Of a stretch of DNA of 64,000 nucleotides, positions 1 to 11,756 are shown piece by piece (within the stretch, counting starts at the first letter, position 1; each line of letters begins with the position of its first letter). Made by a program: the position numbers and the translations under genes. The notes beneath the pieces were generated by a model. The model made no database searches, was not told the DNA's origin, and saw nothing but the letters and a program-made list of their open reading frames with translations. The DNA is from Triglochin maritima. Lineage: Eukaryota; Streptophyta; Magnoliopsida; Alismatales; Juncaginaceae. The stretch spans positions 198,501 through 262,500 of the forward strand of contig OY821779.1 in the NCBI GenBank assembly GCA_963682175.1, given 5' to 3'.

Positions 1-177
1 GGACGGAAAATGTGAAGCGCATGGGTTCCATCACTTGAAACGAAAGTAACAAACAAGTGGCTCCATCGCATCGCATCGCGTGCGTCACGTGAACCCCAAC
101 CCCCTCTCCCTACCTACTTGCGATTCAGATCGGCGATCCATCCATCCATCCATCTCACAACCCCGGCTATCGATCCG

Positions 178-3078
178 ATGCCACCTACGAGCTCTTCCCA
201 CGACTACGGCGAGCCGTCCTACTGGGACAACCGCTACAGCCACGACCCGGGGCCCTTCGACTGGTACCAGAAGTACAGAGCCCTAGCGCCCTTGCTCAAT
301 CTCCGACTCCACCAAGACCATCGCGTTCTCATCGTCGGATGCGGCAACTCAGGTCTCTCTCTCTCGGTGTAAAGATCCGATTCTGCTGTCTTCTTTTTTT
401 CCTGTGTTTTCCAACTGATGGAGAACCAAAAAAATTTGGCCTTTTCTCCATAATTCCGTATTAATTTGTCGCTATATACTCAACAGAGGACAATCTGATC
501 TGATATGGTTTTTTAACCTAAAAACAACTAATGTCTACTTTGGTATCAAGCAGGAGTAAGATCAATCATCATCGTAGCACCAAACTTAGCGACTTTTTTA
601 TTTCCTACCTTTCCATTCCCACTGGGTTAATTCAGAACACTTTGTATAAAACTATATTTCGTAATCACGCAAGATTCCCCGCATGTTGTATCTACTTGTT
701 TATGTATTTGTTTCACATACTCACTGGAACACATTTATTAATTTATGAACTTCATATACTTCTTCGTGTGTTTGTATGTTTTATGCATCTATATTGCATT
801 TTTTTGCTTTGCAGTTCTCGGAGAGGACATGATCAACAATGGTTATAAAGATGTTGTCAACATCGACATATCTTCCGTCGTGATAGAAGCTATGCAAAGG
901 AAACATCAGAATGATCCAAAACACAAGTGTATTCTATATCTTATTTCGCTATTTTTTTTGCAATCGAAGTACATCTCAAGACATGTTTGTGAGATGCTAT
1001 AACATTTACTTTGAAAATTATATAATGGTTCTACTTGCATTTCGTTTTGTTGTCTTGACCCTCTTGGGAGATGTTCCACTTGACTCCTACTTTAGATATT
1101 CAAATGGATGTTCGGGATATGAGTGATTTCGAAAGTGATTCCTTTGACGCTATTATTGACAAAGGTAATGCAAAGTTGCAAACAATCTTTCGTTTATGTT
1201 TCTTCCGAGAAAGTTGCCCATGTGCATCCCTTCTTTTACATTATAGTTGCATCTCGTGTATATTTTTTCCCGCAATATAGAATGTCTTTTCATTATCAAG
1301 TTACAACAGTTTGTTGATTGCTCTAATGTTACACCGACTTTGCTGCAGGCACATTGGACTCTCTTATGGTGAGTGATGCATCTTCAATTTTTGTTTTGTT
1401 TTTTTAAGCCAGGAACCTAATGGTGTCAGAAACTGGTTTGCAGTGTGGTGCTGATGCCAAAGAAAACGCAACCCAGATGCTTGCCGAGGTTGGAAGGTAT
1501 GAGAGAAGCGAGAACCTACCTGAGTTTGTTTCTTTAGTTCTTTTCATCCTATGCTAAGAAATAGACCAGTATCGGTATCTATTGCTGAACCTTGTTTGAC
1601 AATGTTCCAGGATCTTAAAAGAAAATGGAGTATACATATTGGTAATTTACCTTCTCTGATTAGATTAACCAAATATTACAGGGAGGTGTTGCATCACCAT
1701 TGCTAGTACTTAAATAGTTAATCCTATGTTTTTTTTGTGTGTGTGCAGATTACGTACGGAGATCCTAGTAATAGATTGTATTTGTTGAGAGAGCAAGGCT
1801 TAATTGTAAGGCTGCATATAATAGGTAATACAGTGTCCTATTTCTGTAATATGTTATGAGTGACATGTTGAAGTGGTGTAATTGCTCTGTTGATTTTGTT
1901 CTGAGAGTTGATAGTTGATACTATAGCCTTATTTTCATGTTCAACAATGTTATATGCCTGTATGGAACACCTACACCTGAGAAATCTTTCTCCTCTCTGA
2001 ATGTCCCTATGGGGCCTCCACTAACGGCCTATTAAAATTGTTCTCTAGCACATAGAAATGGTTGTAGAGACCACTGTTGCGATATGCAATCGGGGACCGC
2101 ATCGCATCCATAGGATGTGGGCTTGTATATGCGGTGCATCCCATTACAGACAATTTCAATTTTTGAGTTTTTTTTCCAATTTTTTTCTCACTCATTTTAT
2201 GAAATTAATATATCATTACTTATTTACTTGTATACTTGTACTATCATGTTCTCTTTTGTTTAATATTTATGTTAGGAGGATTCAAATTTTGACCTAATTT
2301 TTTTATGCATACATGTATAGAATTTATAATTAATATGTATATTACTAATGTTATTTAATTATTAAATCGCAAACCACATATACACCCGTATCTTGCATAT
2401 GCGGGATGCGGTGTCTGACCGCATTCAATCCACATCCTACATTCCTAAGCCTTGGTAGAGACTCAAGCAATACATTTTCCTTCGTCAATTTCAATCAACG
2501 TATAATGCATGTGCCTTGTCCTCTATCAATTGGTATACTCCTTAAGGTATGTATGTGATTGTTTCTAGGTATGACACACCATCAGAATATTTCCTTGCAT
2601 CACGTGTGTTTCCTCTGCACAATTGTTTTGATTTATATATTGCTGCACGCTCTATAATCTGTTCACGTTGTATAATGATCTTTAGATGGATATTTTACTA
2701 GCATGGTCTTCTCCCATTGCAAACACTATCATGATTCATAAGTCACTGGCATAGGCATAATTATGCATGTTTGATAGGATGACCAAACTCTTTTGTCATG
2801 CAGATAGATACGAGAAAGAATCTGGAAAAGCAAAATGGGAGATAACAAAGCCCATACGACAGGGAGAGGACGGAAGCTTTTGTACAAGTGTTTTGGGACC
2901 TAATCCGGAAGTACACTATATCTACGTTTGCTCGAAGGTGTGTGTGTGTTAAAGACTGTTAGTACCTACCCATGCTTGGCCGTATCGACTTTTCATTAGG
3001 GTGCATCTCATTCCTGTCTGTGTACTAATAATGACTAGTGAATAACAGATGGCAGAGGTTGGAAGTTCTGGACTGTGA
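178..3078 (+). CDS. SAM-dependent methyltransferase (EEF1AKMT4/METTL13-like), 9 exons
   Basis: Predicted 233-aa class I methyltransferase of the small plant family related to animal eEF1A lysine methyltransferase 4. Exons by GT-AG and frame: 178-352, 815-928, 1096-1164, 1349-1368, 1444-1496, 1611-1641, 1749-1824, 2804-2937, 3049-3078; they sum to 702 nt. The family start motif with SYWDNRY is at residues 14-20. SAM-binding motif I (VLIVGCGNS) is at residues 50-58, followed by VVNIDISS (acidic motif) and FDAIIDKGTLDSLM (motif IV region). The C-terminus VHYIYVCSKM is typical of the family. The ATG at 178 is the first in frame with motif I. Intron 7 (979 bp) carries a hAT-like MITE. The substrate in plants is inferred only. 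All junctions keep frame, so the gene looks intact. Confidence 0.88.
2072..2454. mobile_element. hAT-like MITE in intron 7 of the methyltransferase gene
   Basis: A 383-bp non-coding insertion flanked by a perfect 8-bp duplication GTAGAGAC (2064-2071 and 2455-2462). It begins with CA and ends with TG. Subterminal inverted blocks contain the words GGATGTGG and ATGCGG on the left and their complements on the right. An 8-bp duplication fits the hAT superfamily. No transposase is encoded. The terminal repeats are weak, so the superfamily is inferred mainly from the duplication. Confidence 0.6.
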
Positions 3079-3600
3079 TTGTGATTGTGATTGCAGCTTC
3101 GGGGCTACACACACCCACCCAATTGCAACTTCAGAGCTGCTGACTCTCGAGACAAGGGGAAAACAAGCAAGATTCCCCTACCTTAAAATTTGGAATTTTT
3201 CTTCTTCTTTCATGTCAATCAAAGATTCAAAATTTTGATGTGTTTTATTCGTTCATTCTGATCAGTTGCTGATTCTAAACTTGCGGTGGTAGATTTCTGG
3301 TTTGACGCGTTATCCTTGATCAGCAGAAAGTTATTTGAATAAACATTCTGAGGAGCTGAAACAGAAGATATTACGATAAAACGATATCCATTTAAATTAT
3401 TGACTGTGATAGTCATTTCAACGAGGGATTATGGGTGATGTTAATTTTTGGATGCATGCGTGAGATTTACTATTTTGCATGATTACTTGGGAAAATGGCA
3501 AACAAATCAGTCTAGCCATTTTTTTAGGTAATTAATTGGTTGTTTACAAAACAAAAAAGAAGAGAAAAGAAAATACGTTTGTATCTAAGGCGTGGCGGCC
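3079..3600. other. Intergenic, no gene seen
   Basis: Spacer between the methyltransferase stop codon and the ribosomal-protein promoter. It starts with a short TGATTG tandem repeat just after the stop codon. I see no ORF with family resemblance, RNA gene or clear transposon end. Confidence 0.5.
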
Positions 3601-3703
3601 CAACAGTCTGGCAGGCCGGCCCACTGAAGCCCAAGAAGAGTGACTTGACTGAGGAGGAGGTAGGTGGTAATGGTATGTATAAAAAGGCACGCCAAAACCC
3701 TAA
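3596..3703 (+). promoter_or_regulatory. Ribosomal-protein type promoter: site II, TATA box, telo-box
   Basis: Two GGCCCA elements (site II, TGGGCC on the other strand, about 3597-3623) lie upstream of TATAAAAA (3678-3685). An AAAACCCTAA telo-box (3694-3703) follows the TATA box. Site II plus telo-box is the established combination for plant ribosomal-protein and translation genes. The downstream ubiquitin-S27a gene fits this exactly. The 5' leader also has a GTCGGA hexamer repeat at about 3749-3783. Confidence 0.75.
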
Positions 3704-3797
3704 TCTATCAATCAAATCATCTTGGGTTGGGTTGGCGCGGCGAGGAGTCGAAGTCGGAGTCGGAGTCGGAGTCGGTGTCGGAGGAAACCCTTATTAG

Positions 3798-4286
<489 letters not shown>

Positions 4287-5295
4287 TCTTTTCCTTTCCT
4301 TTAGTTTATTATTATTAGTAGTATCAATTAAATGATTATCAGTCATTCAGTCGAGTCAGTATTTTGTTTTGTTGTCATGAGATGTTACTTAAAACTCATT
4401 TTCGTTACTCTTAATTAAGATGAGACATGAGATGCATTTTGTTGTGAGTTTATCATTTTCTTCTTTTTCTTACATCTATTTTTATTTTATTTTTGCATCT
4501 ACTACCTACCATAGTATATACTCTACTACAGGCAGCGATAGAAATTTATGCATTTGTTTGGATCTCTAATATATCAAATACTGAAAGAAATTGTTTTCTT
4601 TGTGGGATAATGTGTGACTGAGGTTGATGAGGAATTTTAGTATCTATCTATATTATATGCATTGGCATTTATTTGTTGGGGGAAGATCTGCACTTCCCCC
4701 ATCTCGTCGCTTTGTTTGAGAGTCTAACCAACCACTTTCAGATTTCAACATGTTCTTGTTCTGTATCCCTTTTTTTTCCGTGAAGGTCATCCTCAAATCT
4801 ATCCTGAATTAAGAGCGTCAATTATCATTAGTTATGGAGTGTGTCGTTGTTCATATGAAAATTCAGTTACTTGCTGAAGCCAAGACCAACATCTTACTGT
4901 ACAGGCGACGTTTTTCTTCTGAAAATCACTTATATGAACCGACATAGTAGTACATATATAATCTACAAAGAATTCAATATACATCCGGTGAAATCGGATC
5001 CCTTATTTTACCTCTTATCTCCACACGGATGTGAGTAAATGTGAACTGTGCAGGTACTAATCTCTCCAAATTACCAGCGTCTCCAGATGTTTGCGAATGA
5101 TATTTATATTAAATTAAATCCTTACAAAAGAGAGGGCTTATTGTTTTTCCATTGCACTCCTTCAGAATTGACTTCGTCTCTTGATGTATAGCTCGCGCAC
5201 GCACGATCCAAACTCGATCATATTCTCGCCGGAACTTTTGTGTAAATTAATAATTGAAGAGACTTTAATAACTTTGTGGTGGTCGTCTGTTCGAT
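4287..5295. other. Intergenic, no gene seen
   Basis: AT-rich spacer after the S27a stop codon, including its 3' UTR. No ORF of interest, tRNA-like clover or transposon ends were recognised. Confidence 0.5.
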
Positions 5296-5386
5296 TCAAA
5301 ACCCAAATGGTTTAGGTATCCATTTACTTAGCTCCACGCATTTCCACACACTTAAGACTGTATCCTCACATGGAGCTCCCAACTGA

Positions 5387-5431
5387 GGAGATTTTAGCTT
5401 CATCACACCCATTTGAGCAAGATCATCCTGA
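5387..5431 (-). pseudogene. Possible C-terminal exon scrap of histidinol-phosphate aminotransferase
   Basis: On the minus strand, after a good acceptor (polypyrimidine then CAG), the codons read DDLAQMGVM. This resembles the EDLAKMGVM segment near the C-terminus of plant histidinol-phosphate aminotransferase. The reading beyond it (to the stop near 5296) does not resemble the enzyme. The call rests on nine residues plus the diagnostic N-terminal scrap of the same enzyme at 6974-7038 on the same strand and in the right order. Confidence 0.35.
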
Positions 5432-5768
5432 AAACAAAACAAAAAGATTTTAGGAAAAGCGAAGAAAGTTGGTGTTGGCGTTGCCTGAGGAGGTGGTCTG
5501 TAACGTCTCGAGCCCGGACAATTGCTCACCCACCCGAACCCGGTGCGTTAAGATACGATCCACGATCCTGACCGTTGAGCACTTTGATATTTAAATCCAT
5601 CTGATAGGCTCATAATTAATCTGAAAAATATAATCAACAAATTGTGAGTTCAACAACCCGCAAGTTCCAACCGTCAATCAATCAGAATCATAACCATGTG
5701 GAAAATAATACGGAATATGACATTCAGTCAATAAGCACAATTAAGAGACATGCATCACAAATAAAATA

Positions 5769-6269
5769 GGAATTTTTTTCAAAATAATCAAAAGAAAATA
5801 AAAAATTGGAAGAATATGCACTTTGAAAACTTAATTGGCAAAATATGCACATAAAACTCATTGCAAAACATTGCAAAAAAACTCATTGCAAAAAAAAATG
5901 ATCTACAACCCCACTTGTACGTTTTGGATTAAAAAAAAATCTATATCAAACAATTTAAAGATCCAAAAAAAATCCAGGGGGCGCTACCCCCTTTCAACCC
6001 CCGCCACCTCACCGGCGAGGTGGAACGCCGCTCGCTCAACATAACTTAGCTAAAAACAACAGCTCGAAACCAAGAAAAAAAATTCCCAGGTAAAAACGGC
6101 ATCACGGATGCCGTTTTTATCAAGTGTAAAAACGACATCAGTGATGCCGTTTTTAGTTAATGAAAACGGCACCTGTGGTGCCGTTTTTTAGTGTGCATAC
6201 TTTGTCAATTAAGTTTTCAAAGTGCATATTCTTCCAATTTTTTATTTTGATTATTTTGAAAAAAAATCC
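5769..6269. mobile_element. Mutator-type MITE with 9-bp target duplication, copy 1
   Basis: A 501-bp element with long terminal inverted repeats (GGAATTTTTTTCAAAATAAT at the left, its near complement at the right, about 75 bp each). It is flanked by a perfect 9-bp duplication AATAAAATA (5760-5768 and 6270-6278). A 9-bp duplication is typical of Mutator-like elements. The centre has three consecutive small hairpins (6091-6119, 6127-6155, 6162-6188). It carries no transposase. It shares its terminal repeats with the shorter element at 6754-6964. Confidence 0.85.
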
Positions 6270-6753
6270 AATAAAATACATGCATAACAATCTGGAACCC
6301 CCATTCGGATTCGACCACATTCTGTGCTTCTGAAATCTATCAATCAGTCAAACGCACACCTAGTAGCTCCACACTAACGACAAGCAGCCCTTTCCTCTCT
6401 CGGGTGGCTCCACGTTGTCCGTTAGACAGCTCTTTCCTAAGTAGCTCAGTCAGAAATATACATACAGTCACAGGACATGTCAACCGAAACACCACCATGC
6501 AATAATATGCATATCAATGAAATCAACATCGATACTCAGCATGCATGCAACTACGAATATCAAGAGAGACAGACATGATATGAAACTGAAGAATAACGAA
6601 TCAGTATTTGCCTCAAAATCTCCATCTTTTTCTTCTTTATATTCTTCTCAAAATTTCATCTTCTCCTAAAACCACACAATCATCTAATAATCTTAATTAG
6701 TCCATTAAGATATTTTATTATTACCTCAACTAAAAAATTCAAGATATTACATT

Positions 6754-6964
6754 GGAAATTTTTTCAAAATAATCAAAAAAAATAAAAAATTAGAAAAATA
6801 TGCACTTCAGAAATTTAATTGGCAAAGTATGCACATTGAAAAACGGCACCTCTGGGTTGTTTTTCAATGTGTCGTTTTTCAATGTGCATATTTTGCCAAT
6901 TAAGTTTTTGAAGTGCATATTTTTCTAATTTTTTATTTTTTTTTATTTTTTTGAAAATTTATCC
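6754..6964. mobile_element. Mutator-type MITE with 9-bp target duplication, copy 2
   Basis: A 211-bp element flanked by a perfect 9-bp duplication TATTACATT (6745-6753 and 6965-6973). The ends GGAAATTTTTTCAAAATAAT and the AATATGCACTT block are shared with the 501-bp copy at 5769. Its centre keeps a reduced form of the AAACGGCACC hairpin block. It is non-coding and mostly AT. It appears to be an internally deleted sibling of copy 1. Confidence 0.85.
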
Positions 6965-6973
6965 TATTACATT

Positions 6974-7038
6974 CCATAAGGGTTCTCATTGGCATCAAGC
7001 TTAATGATGTCCTCCGGGTTGCGTCCAGTCTGGACGAA
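6974..7038 (-). pseudogene. Histidinol-phosphate aminotransferase exon fragment, frameshifted
   Basis: On the minus strand, following an acceptor TTTAG, codons read VLSSRL and then, one base out of frame, GRNPEDIIKLDANENPYG. The KLDANENPYG block is the hallmark N-terminal motif of plant histidinol-phosphate aminotransferase (histidine biosynthesis). One base is missing between Leu and Gly. The exon then runs straight into the TGTAA end of the LTR-like sequence. The upstream minus-strand sequence to about 7260 may be the old leader or transit-peptide region. This is a dead fragment, not a gene. Confidence 0.7.
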
Positions 7039-7260
7039 AGTACCTAAAGCAGATGAGAAGATAAGAGAAGGGAAGGGTTGGGGGAAGGAGTCACCACCAG
7101 TCACCGGAGATGCCGTCGTCGTCGAACCCATCACACTCACACAACAACAATAACAACCACGATTTCAAATTCCAAACCCAATCCCAATCCCTTTCGATAT
7201 CTATCTACCACCTCTCCTCTCCTTTATGAATCTCCGTCGGAATGCTTCCGATACGATCGA

Positions 7261-7590
7261 GAACAAAAAACAATACGCAAACAGGCTAGACTCATAAATA
7301 AAATACGTAGTACCTATAAACTACAAAATACAATAATAAAATAAACTATACACCAACTATTACTACAACTGTGTTGTGCATTTTCTCACTAATATTGTTA
7401 TTATACAGTGCTCCATCTCAACTCAATATGTATCACTCCGTTCCTCGAATTAACCAAGTTGTATTTCTCATTGATTCGCCCATTGTTCACCACGTCTGTC
7501 AGATTGATATCTACATGTCCTAATGACTTCTGAAACATTAACAAAACCATAATTCATATATACAAAACATACATATAGAAATACAAGACC
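7261..7590. other. Intergenic, no gene seen
   Basis: Short spacer between the aminotransferase scrap and the synaptotagmin relic. It is AT-rich and no feature was recognised. Confidence 0.4.
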
Positions 7591-7599
7591 AGGGACCAG

Positions 7600-10390
7600 A
7601 GGTGGTGGAGAATTGGTCGCTAGATGTAACCTTTGGGAACAAACTAAACTTCCTCCGGCTCGTCACCTCGATGTGAATCTTCTGATCTATGAGCTCCTCA
7701 TCAAGCATGAACTGGAACTCTGAGTACCACCATGGATCCCTGGCTTTTCTGATCCTCTACAGATGCAAACGTCATATGTAATTTTGAAATGAGAAATTAA
7801 TACATGAAAATCTTGTTACACCAATCAACATTGACAAAAGAAATTACTAAACAAACTTCGATCTCTTTATAGTCAAGATGACACTGAAATTCTACAGAAA
7901 AAGGATGACGACAGATAAAGTATGCTTGTTAAAGAGAACTCTAGAATTAAGAAAATCAGATGATAAGAAGACCACTTTTTCTTGCTACTTGAGAAAAAAT
8001 GAATATACCTTAGTTCTTCTTTCTTCACCTCTGAACATAACAACATAAGGGTTGGTGTGATGTTTTCCTTCGACTTAAACATAAATGAATATACCCCCAA
8101 TGAGCTTTCCTCTGTTTCTCTTATTCTAAGGATCATTTGTGTTTAGATTCTTGACAACATCTAACGTGCGTACTTTCATCTCATTGGGGGTACAACTCGC
8201 ATTCCCAACTTGTCATGTCCTTTTACCTTCACGGTGTAAAGAAAAAAAACACATTGCAACTGATATCACAGAAAAGTAGAAAGAAAATATATACTTCTGA
8301 GGGACTATACCTTTTCCCAATCAAAAAATGAAGTTGGAGAACTTGTGTTTGAGGATCTTTCACCACAAGCTTGAACGCCTCATTCCATTCAGGATTCAAA
8401 TTACACAACCTTTATTGTGGGTTTTTTCGATGGAAGCGTCTCTCCGCTTAAACTAAGTTTCACGTAAGGATCATATTTTCCCAACAAATCCATCTTCATA
8501 AGATTAAGAGCTCGTACAACTTTCACATGAAGCATAACAAACTTGTCAAAACAATTCCATATGAAAACAAAAGTAACCATCAAATGCCATTTTTGGATTC
8601 AGATGATTTATCATGATATGTGTTCATTCTGGTATGTGAGAACATAGTAACTACATTCATAAAATGCTACAATGCTTTTGACAAGCGGGATGAACAATAA
8701 CATGAAAATAACTATTAGGCCTTCCCAGTGGTCATATATACAAGTCATTGGTTCATCTGCATTTGTATTTTCTTGGCTGGTTAATCAATAAAAGAACTGA
8801 CGAAGGCCAACATCAGGTAGAAGACTGAAGTTTAGAATATTTTCATTTTTAAGATTATATAAATGTGAAGCTTGAATAATGAGCCTTGGCTTTTCGTATG
8901 GTTGCATCTGTTGATTAAAAGCAATTAAATCTCGTAATATCACATAATTTAAAAGTTCAGACTCAAAGTTGCATATTTTATATATACTGTATTTTTCATT
9001 GCAAATTTCCTAATAAGCAAAGTGCTTACCAAGAACCATCAAGAATAGGCACCTCCAGAACTATGGGCCACTGATAGAGAATTGCAACTTGCTGTTTTAT
9101 AGTTTCCTGAAAGGCATCATAGAAACAAATTAAACCCAAAGCCGAATGCATAAACCACACAAGCTTTATGATTTTTATTCAAGATTTTAACCAAAAGTGG
9201 GCGATGAAGTTGTATTGAATATGAAAATCAGCCTAAAACCACAATATCTGGCAAAAACAAATAACAGGGCTGAAAGGGTGGAACGGGTAGAACTAAAAAA
9301 ATAGCAAAATTGAAAACTAACAAAAAAGAAAGAAAAGGTCATGAGTGAACATAAATAAGAAAACCTCAGCATCAGAGCTTCTCTTCCTTATACAACCACC
9401 TTTTGCAGAAAGAAAGAAGAATACTATACACACAAGTATAAATCGGGATATTTAGAGAATTTGACATTAAATGTTCATTGCAGGTCATTCACTTAGTCAC
9501 TATTTCATTGCTTTTTTGTTTTTGTTTTTAGTTTCTCATTTAAGTAAACAATGAGAAAAAATAGCTACATTGATTCTTTTATATTGTAGAAGAGAATCAA
9601 GTGGAAAATGCAGGCCACCTGAATGAAACGGTACAATCCTGGTATAGCCATGATGTCTCCACCCAGCAATTTGAATCCAAAATCAATATGCGGCCGCGGA
9701 CATGTCAATTCAGAAATGTACGAGTCTTTGTTGAATTTTTATAAAGGATCAATGATAAGTTTATGGATTCCTACTACATTGTCAATAAGTGATACATGAA
9801 TATATGCGAAGCATGTAAATGTCGGCACTAGTGGCTTGAGAGTAATTCGGGGCGTCATGAACACTTGAAGGTCCATCAACTGAAAAGTCTGAAAGTATAT
9901 AGAACCTCACAAATGAAGTGTATGTAACTGGAAGTTTTATAGTAACTATATAATGAATCGTAGATCCTAACCTGCAAAGTCAGTTTACAAGAGAGCCACT
10001 TGACGGCGACCATTATGTTAGCATTACCAGCACATCGAACCCCAAGCGCAATGATTGATTGTTTATCCTGAGTTTCAAGGACTTTGACGCATGAGAGATC
10101 AAAATTCCAATGAAATCAAATTAGCATACAAATATTCCAATAATAAGTGAAACTTTGATTTTCAGACGGAAGAACATATTAAGCAGTGTGTAATGTGTTA
10201 TCTTAGTTTAAAAACAGTAAAAATGAGTTAGTACCAGTGATAGTTGGGGGAAGAGAGCCAAGAGTGAGGTGATCAAACTCAATGGATTGGATCATATACT
10301 TGCCAATGTAGTCGCTAAATAATGGTTTTGTTGTGCTCTGTAAGGTGTTGCATATACCCTTTGTTGCCATAAGTTCCACACCAGAACAAT
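7600..10390 (-). pseudogene. Plant synaptotagmin (SYT1/2-like) relic with introns
   Basis: Pieces of a plant synaptotagmin occur in the correct minus-strand order, separated by intron-like spacers. SMP domain: about 10375-10233 (DYIGKYMIQSIEF, LPPTITG), 10070-9971 (WAGNANIMVAVKW in part), 9890-9800 (PRITLKPLVPTF), 9710-9620 (HIDFGFKLLGGDIMAIPGLY), 9110-9020 (LYQWPIVLEVPILD). C2A: 8583-8401 (LHVKVVRALNLMKMDLLG) and 8400-8300 (LNPEWNEAFKLVVKDPQTQV). C2B: 8070-8010 (VEGKHHTNPYVVMFRGEE) and 7750-7600 (DPWWYSEFQFMLDEE). Lesions: one T is missing in the codons for LQLHFFDWEKV near 8320, a stop precedes VEGKHH, and extra sequence lies near 9730. The N-terminal membrane anchor is absent. Retained introns argue for a DNA-level duplication rather than a processed copy. 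Confidence 0.75.
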
Positions 10391-10407
10391 AAGTTCCACA
10401 CCAGAAC
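10371..10407. repeat. 20-bp tandem duplication at the edge of the synaptotagmin relic
   Basis: The word AAGTTCCACACCAGAAC occurs twice with a 20-bp period (10371-10387 and 10391-10407), exactly where similarity to synaptotagmin ends. The rest of 10410-10715 is AT-rich spacer with nothing recognised. Confidence 0.6.
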
Positions 10408-10715
10408 TTGTGTTTGTGAGCATAGAAATAAAATTATTTACGGCATCGGCCCATCATTGGCTAGTATTACATCATGTTATTAATGTTTTATCTTGTCCTT
10501 GTTATAACATACAAGCAAGGCACAACAAAAAATAAAAAACCCAAGATTTTCAATAAGGATACCAATGTTAGCACTGTTACAAAGCAACCTAAACAAATAA
10601 AACATCAACGAAAATTCCTCATTTAGTATTTAAAAAAAACACTAAAGCATACGCATGAAGGAATATCCTGTAGAAAAACAGAGAAACCAAAATTATGAGA
10701 AACTGGAGCCCCAAG

Positions 10716-11756
10716 TTACATGGCTTCTAGAAGTTTGACGAGCTCAGCTTTCTTTAGCTTTGAGTAACCTTTAACTCCCCTAGACTTTGCAACTACTCGC
10801 AATTCTGATAGCTTCATTGAGCTCATGTCGGGACTTTTGGTGCTTAATGACCCTTCAACATCTTCAATGTTAGATGAGTCTAATGGCTCAGCTTCATATG
10901 TCTCTTGACGTTCATCAAAAAAGACAGGCTCCAGCTCCAGCTCCGCCTGGGTACTATCGATTTCCTCTTCCTCCTCTTCATCCTCCTCTGTCTGCCCAGA
11001 TGCTTTAGAGGGAGAATATACGTTTGTATCTTCATTAGGTGAATAAACAGGTTGAAATTTCACCGTAGGAACAGGTGATCGCCTCTTGAACTTGGATACC
11101 GGTCTAGTCGAAAGCACAGGTTCTTCTGGTTCATGAATATGGTCATCTGCGGCAATGCTACTTGCTTCGGAAAAAAAGGAATTTTGATCTTCATGAGAGT
11201 GATTGGTGGTTGTTTGATGATGAGTGGTATTGGAATTTTGATGTTGAATTAGGTTTCCTTGGTCAGCAGAATGTTTTCGTAGAAGCTTAAGAAGAGAATC
11301 AACGGTTCCCTTCTCTCCTTGTCTGTGTTGAGCTTCTATCTTGTTGTCCTCTTTGATTGCTGCCCGGTGTCGTAGCTGTGCTTGGACCTTTCTAAACAGC
11401 TCAACAATCTCTTTCTCTCTCTTTCCAGGAGATGATGCAGTGGAGTGGTGGTACCTTGTTGGATTATTATTTGAAATGGAAAGCAGTGGCCCATTTTCAT
11501 TTTTGGAGGATAGATTTATATCACCTACACCTTTTTGGTCGGAGGCATCTCTGCTTCTACCCCTGGTGGTGGAGAAACCTCTGCTTTTGTTTTGCCTGGA
11601 CAAGTCGGGATTTCTTTTATGACTGCCGGAACTTGCTTTACAGCTTCCTCTTATCGGCAGACTAAGAGGAGAAGACACAACTTTAACTTTTGGTTGGTGG
11701 AGAATGGGGAAGGAGGAAGAAGATCCACCGCTCACATTCACCGACATCATCATCAT
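10716..11756 (-). CDS. Rho-N domain protein, RHON1/BP-73-like, plastid
   Basis: Single open frame of 346 aa on the minus strand. It starts at a run of four ATG codons; the first is chosen because it is in frame and follows a leader with GA repeats. The N-terminus is Ser/Thr/Arg-rich and lacks acidic residues for about 50 aa, as in a chloroplast transit peptide. The middle is low-complexity (Asn/His-rich, then an acidic EEDEEEEEE block). The last about 40 residues (MKLSELRVVAKSRGVKGYSK then LKKAELVKLLEAM) are a Rho-N/SAP-like RNA-binding domain. Arabidopsis RHON1 works with RNase E in plastid RNA processing, and rice BP-73 is a close relative. I can assign the family, but not which paralogue. 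Confidence 0.85.
   Translation of the reverse strand: MMMMSVNVSGGSSSSFPILHQPKVKVVSSPLSLPIRGSCKASSGSHKRNPDLSRQNKSRGFSTTRGRSRDASDQKGVGDINLSSKNENGPLLSISNNNPTRYHHSTASSPGKREKEIVELFRKVQAQLRHRAAIKEDNKIEAQHRQGEKGTVDSLLKLLRKHSADQGNLIQHQNSNTTHHQTTTNHSHEDQNSFFSEASSIAADDHIHEPEEPVLSTRPVSKFKRRSPVPTVKFQPVYSPNEDTNVYSPSKASGQTEEDEEEEEEIDSTQAELELEPVFFDERQETYEAEPLDSSNIEDVEGSLSTKSPDMSSMKLSELRVVAKSRGVKGYSKLKKAELVKLLEAM

Larger units (their letters stand above)
5499..6971 (-). mobile_element. Candidate solo LTR interrupted by two MITEs
   Basis: The stretch begins TGTAACGTCTCGAGCCCG and ends TATTACA, so it has the TGTAA...TTACA ends usual for some Ty3/gypsy LTRs. It lies between the two histidinol-phosphate aminotransferase scraps. 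I see no coding capacity and no 5-bp duplication around it. Two MITEs (5769-6269 and 6754-6964) sit inside it. The orientation is not certain and the LTR nature is inferred from the ends alone. Confidence 0.35.
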
